The position numbers and the translations under genes were made by a program. From an uncultured Anaerolineae bacterium (GTDB taxonomy: Bacteria; Chloroflexota; Anaerolineae; Anaerolineales; UBA11858), in assembly GCA_937893815.1 (NCBI GenBank), contig CALCSH010000165.1, positions 1 to 8,553 on the forward strand: DNA of 8,553 nt. The letters are read 5' to 3'. The notes beneath the pieces were generated by a model. The model saw nothing but the letters and a program-made list of their open reading frames with translations. It made no database searches and was not told where the DNA came from. This document shows positions 6,759 to 8,553 of this stretch, in pieces. How positions within the stretch are numbered: position 1 is the first letter of the stretch; each line of letters opens with the position of its first letter.

Positions 6759-7709
6759 TTAATGTTCACTGGTAACGGATTTTCTTCGCAAACTTCGTCC
6801 CAACAGAATCAATAGCCCCATTAGAATGAACGCTCCCACTGCACCGGCAAAAACCGTTGAGAGAGCGGTTTCGCCGAGAAATGGAATCGTGTAATCGGGA
6901 AGAATTTGGTAGGCAGCGCCCTGCCCGGCATCGAGGAAGCCGAAATCTGCGGCAACGCGCTCCAGCCCGTCAGGAGATGCAGAAGCCAGCGGCGAGATCA
7001 ACACGGCGATCATGGAAACAACCACTCCGGCGATGATCCAACTGCGCCCACCGCTGGATGCGGTTTTTTCGGAGGTGAGCAGATCGGGACGGGTTTGTTC
7101 GATGAAAGCCAGCGCAGCAACGGTGATGATGGCCTCACCGATGCCGATGAGAACATGAACGCCCAGCATGGCGGGCACGACAATCTCCAACCGCGAGGTG
7201 CCACTGATCCAGAGTTGCAGTGAGGCCAGCAGAGCGGCGGCCATTGTCGCCAGCCAGGCAGCAATGCCAGATACGGTCAGGCGCAATCCCTTTTTGGCGC
7301 TGCTGACTGTGCGATAGAGTCCAAAACCAATCACCGCGGTGAGGATGCCCATATTGAAAATGTTGGCACCCATCACCAGCAGACCACCATCCTGAAAGAG
7401 TAAACCCTGTACGGCAACGACAGCAGTCATTACCAGGATACCGGCCCACGGCCCGAGCACAATCGCGGCCAGCGCGCCGCCCAAGAAGTGGCCGGATGTG
7501 CCGCCTGCCACAGGGAAGTTGAGCATCTGGGCGGCGAAGATGAAAGCCGCCATCACACCCATCAGCGGGATTTGTTTTTCGCCGAGGGTTTTATTCGTTT
7601 TCGAGATCGCCAGGCCAACCATGATCACGGTGGCCGCCCAAAAAATCAGCGAGACTACCAGGCTAAGAAATCCATCGGGGATGTGTAGGTGTGTTGGGGA
7701 GAGTAACAT
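6759..7709 (-). CDS. cbiM: ECF cobalt/nickel substrate component CbiM with fused PDGLE (CbiN/NikN-like) domain
   Basis: Membrane protein that binds Co2+ or Ni2+ (S component). The 316-residue protein has the CbiM/NikM signature HIPDGFLS (9-16) and GGTSGHFLGGALAA (69-82); H9 and H74 correspond to His2 and His67 of characterised NikM proteins. Further spans run to about 205. A linker leads to a C-terminal part with SPDGLE (245-250) and a final span (about 283-304): the PDGLE domain, a fused counterpart of CbiN/NikN. The fusion explains the absence of a separate cbiN. I start at 7709 because GGAG (7716-7719) lies six bases upstream; upstream in-frame starts add a stretch with no family match. 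Even so, seven residues precede the position normally held by Met1-His2. Cobalt and nickel cannot be told apart here; no cobalamin synthesis or nickel enzyme genes are in view. Confidence 0.92.
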   Translation of the reverse strand: MLLSPTHLHIPDGFLSLVVSLIFWAATVIMVGLAISKTNKTLGEKQIPLMGVMAAFIFAAQMLNFPVAGGTSGHFLGGALAAIVLGPWAGILVMTAVVAVQGLLFQDGGLLVMGANIFNMGILTAVIGFGLYRTVSSAKKGLRLTVSGIAAWLATMAAALLASLQLWISGTSRLEIVVPAMLGVHVLIGIGEAIITVAALAFIEQTRPDLLTSEKTASSGGRSWIIAGVVVSMIAVLISPLASASPDGLERVAADFGFLDAGQGAAYQILPDYTIPFLGETALSTVFAGAVGAFILMGLLILLGRSLRRKSVTSEH

Positions 7710-7765
7710 TTTGGTCTCCAGAGATACAAATTTAGGACGCATTTGCCATGCAAGCTCGATGCATT
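7710..7765 (-). promoter_or_regulatory. Gap between regulator and cbiM with a Nur-box-like palindrome
   Basis: A 56-bp gap. Just after the regulator stop it holds ATGCA-7-TGCAT (7748-7764). Within that, the 15-mer TGCAAGCTCGATGCA has half-sites TGC and GCA nine bases apart, the spacing of the nickel-responsive Nur box (tGCaa-N5-ttGCA, recalled from Streptomyces). A weak promoter could lie beside it (TTGCAT, 18 bp, TTGTAT on the - strand), but it is poor. No T-run follows the hairpin, so read-through from the regulator gene into cbiM is plausible. Confidence 0.3.
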
Positions 7766-8185
7766 TTACTGACAATCGGAACAAACGCCAAAAATCGAAA
7801 GGTGCTGCAAGTCAGCGTGAAAGTTGTATTTGGCTTGCAAAAGCTCTTCGAGGGGATTGAGCAAGGCATAATCGGCATCGATGACGCGGCTACAATGGCG
7901 GCAAACCAGGTGAATATGTGGGCCGTGCTTGCGCACTGAAAAGACAATTTTGCCCTCGCCAAGATCGTTGCGGCAGGCCAGACCTTCTTCACGCAACATC
8001 TCCAACGTGCGGTACACTGTTGCCAGATTAATGGCCTGAGTGTGATTGCGCAGTTCGGCGAGCACATCTTCGGCGCTCATATGCTGTTCGGAGTGAGCGA
8101 TGGCCTGAACGATCATCTCGCGTTGCGGGGTGATGCGGTAGCCGCGTTGGCGCAGAGCTTCAAGTAGTGTGTGGCAATGAGACAT
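7766..8185 (-). CDS. Fur-family metal-responsive transcriptional regulator
   Basis: Homodimeric DNA-binding metal sensor of the Fur/Zur/PerR/Nur superfamily. The 139-residue protein has an N-terminal winged helix with RITPQREMIVQAI (17-29) and the recognition segment NLATVYRTLEML (53-64). A C-terminal dimer domain carries the His-rich KHGPHIHLVC (H87, H90, H92) and two CxxC pairs, C95/C98 and C135/C138, that form the structural zinc site. Length and motifs are complete. I start at the ATG at 8185: the longer reading frame would begin at a TTG that is part of the -35 hexamer of the gene's own promoter. The SD is weak and lies in the operator repeat. Position ahead of cbiMQO and near znuACB suggests it regulates one or both; which metal it senses cannot be read from the sequence. 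Confidence 0.93.
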   Translation of the reverse strand: MSHCHTLLEALRQRGYRITPQREMIVQAIAHSEQHMSAEDVLAELRNHTQAINLATVYRTLEMLREEGLACRNDLGEGKIVFSVRKHGPHIHLVCRHCSRVIDADYALLNPLEELLQAKYNFHADLQHLSIFGVCSDCQ

Positions 8186-8188
8186 AGG

Positions 8189-8226
8189 AATATTCTCTAT
8201 TGCAAATCTTCGCAATAGAGAATATT
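8189..8226 (-). promoter_or_regulatory. Operator-like long inverted repeat at the regulator promoter
   Basis: Perfect inverted repeat: AATATTCTCTATTGC (8189-8203) and its exact complement (8212-8226), spaced by 8 bp. It overlaps the -10 box and runs almost to the start codon. Because transcription should begin near 8217, most of the upstream arm is not in the mRNA, so it should act as DNA rather than as an RNA hairpin. Autoregulation by the Fur-family protein encoded here is the simplest reading (inference). Confidence 0.7.
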
Positions 8227-8251
8227 GTACTTTATTAGGATGAAAAGTCAA
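8224..8251 (-). promoter_or_regulatory. Sigma-70-type promoter of the Fur-family gene
   Basis: The -35 is TTGACT (8246-8251), the spacer is 16 bp, and the -10 is TACAAT (8224-8229), read on the - strand. It gives a leader of about 32 nt to the ATG at 8185. The -10 is identical to that of znuACB, and both are preceded by AG (AGTACAAT). Confidence 0.75.
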
Positions 8252-8325
8252 GCTGATCCGTCTCGATGGTAAGCGTTTGTAGTACTAATGGCCTATCTTG
8301 CCGAGGCCGACAGCCGGAACGGGTT

Positions 8326-8334
8326 TGATATAAT
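8326..8334 (+). promoter_or_regulatory. Extended -10 promoter of the molybdopterin enzyme gene
   Basis: TGATATAAT, a consensus TATAAT (8329-8334) preceded by the TGn extension, 26 bp before the start codon at 8361. No good -35 is found at 16-18 bp; an extended -10 can work without one. The SD GGAGG (8349-8353) follows, seven bases before the ATG. The rest of the divergent region, 8252-8325, shows no other recognisable site. Confidence 0.55.
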
Positions 8335-8360
8335 CTGCACAATCAATTGGAGGTTTTGAT

Positions 8361-8553
8361 ATGTTTCAGTCATTTAATTCGCGCCGCGAGGATGAAACGC
8401 GCGTACGCACCGAAGGTCGTTTACCCCCGGGTCAATCCTTGACGCAAAAATTCCCGGTATTGCATTACGGGCCGGTGCCAACCTTCAATGCAGCCACCTG
8501 GGATTTTCGTATCTGGGGTGAAGTTGAAAATTCCGTTGTATGGAGTTGGGATC
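8361..8553 (+). CDS. Sulfite-oxidase-like molybdopterin-dependent oxidoreductase (partial, 5' end)
   Basis: The first 64 residues of a protein cut by the window edge. The segment LPPGQSLTQKFPVLHYGPVP (21-40), followed by TWDFRIWGEVENSVVWSWD, is characteristic of the YuiH-like, COG2041 branch of the sulfite oxidase/molybdopterin-binding family. These are cytoplasmic or unassigned molybdenum enzymes that bind molybdopterin in the domain following this segment. No signal peptide is present at the N-terminus (MFQSFNSRRE). The start is well set by GGAGG seven bases upstream and the TATAAT promoter. The cofactor cysteine and substrate site lie beyond the window, so activity cannot be judged. It is divergent from the regulator gene and shares its 175-bp upstream region. 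Confidence 0.85.
   Translation, partial: MFQSFNSRREDETRVRTEGRLPPGQSLTQKFPVLHYGPVPTFNAATWDFRIWGEVENSVVWSWD

Noticed and set aside
7710..7784. Longer N-terminus for CbiM
   Set aside because: It would overlap the regulator gene and lacks family similarity; the ATG at 7709 has GGAG at the right distance.
8186..8251. Longer start (TTG at 8251) for the Fur-family gene
   Set aside because: The TTG is part of the TTGACT -35 box and the added 22 codons cover the promoter and operator; the ATG at 8185 gives a normal-length Fur protein.

Overview
The window (8,553 bp, moderately GC-rich) looks like a bacterial chromosome segment, probably from the Chloroflexota (Anaerolineae type). The grounds are indirect: the Thr/Pro/Ser-rich linker behind the lipoprotein signal of the CapA-like protein, the style of the sulfite-oxidase-like and queG proteins, and a GC-rich palindromic repeat of a kind scattered in such genomes. 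This lineage call is inference from sequence style, not from a marker gene.

Layout. On the + strand at the left are queG (epoxyqueuosine reductase, tRNA modification, 61-1209) and a CapA-family lipoprotein (1247-2389). An 83-bp convergent gap follows. From 2473 to 8185 every gene is on the - strand and concerns transition metals. In transcription order (right to left) they are a Fur-family regulator (8185-7766), cbiM with a fused PDGLE/CbiN-like tail (7709-6759), cbiQ (6756-5962), cbiO (5962-5207), then a metal-binding lipoprotein znuA (5123-4200), the ATPase znuC (4153-3302) and the permease znuB (3309-2473). At the right edge a divergent + strand gene for a molybdopterin-dependent sulfite-oxidase-like enzyme starts at 8361 and runs off the window.

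How the genes work together. The regulator gene and the cbiMQO genes can form one transcription unit: an energy-coupling-factor importer for Co2+ or Ni2+ next to a metal-sensing repressor. The znuACB genes form a second unit, an ABC importer of the cluster-9 (Zn/Mn) class. This unit has its own promoter (TTGACG, 17 bp, TACAAT) and a perfect 7-1-7 inverted repeat (TGAAAACCGTTTTCA on the coding strand) of the Zur/Fur-box type. The regulator gene has a similar promoter (TTGACT, 16 bp, TACAAT), overlapped by a different, longer perfect inverted repeat (15 bp arms, 8 bp spacer), which suggests autoregulation. The two operators do not look alike, so it is open whether the local regulator controls the zinc-type operon.

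The most unusual points are these: an imperfect palindromic repeat lying in frame inside queG, with a second copy between znuA and znuC whose stem supplies the only SD-like sequence for znuC; a CbiM whose metal-binding N-terminus is preceded by seven extra residues; and a CapA-like protein lacking the usual metal-binding Asp and Glu. I found no CRISPR array, tRNA, rRNA, transposase or clearly novel multi-gene system.
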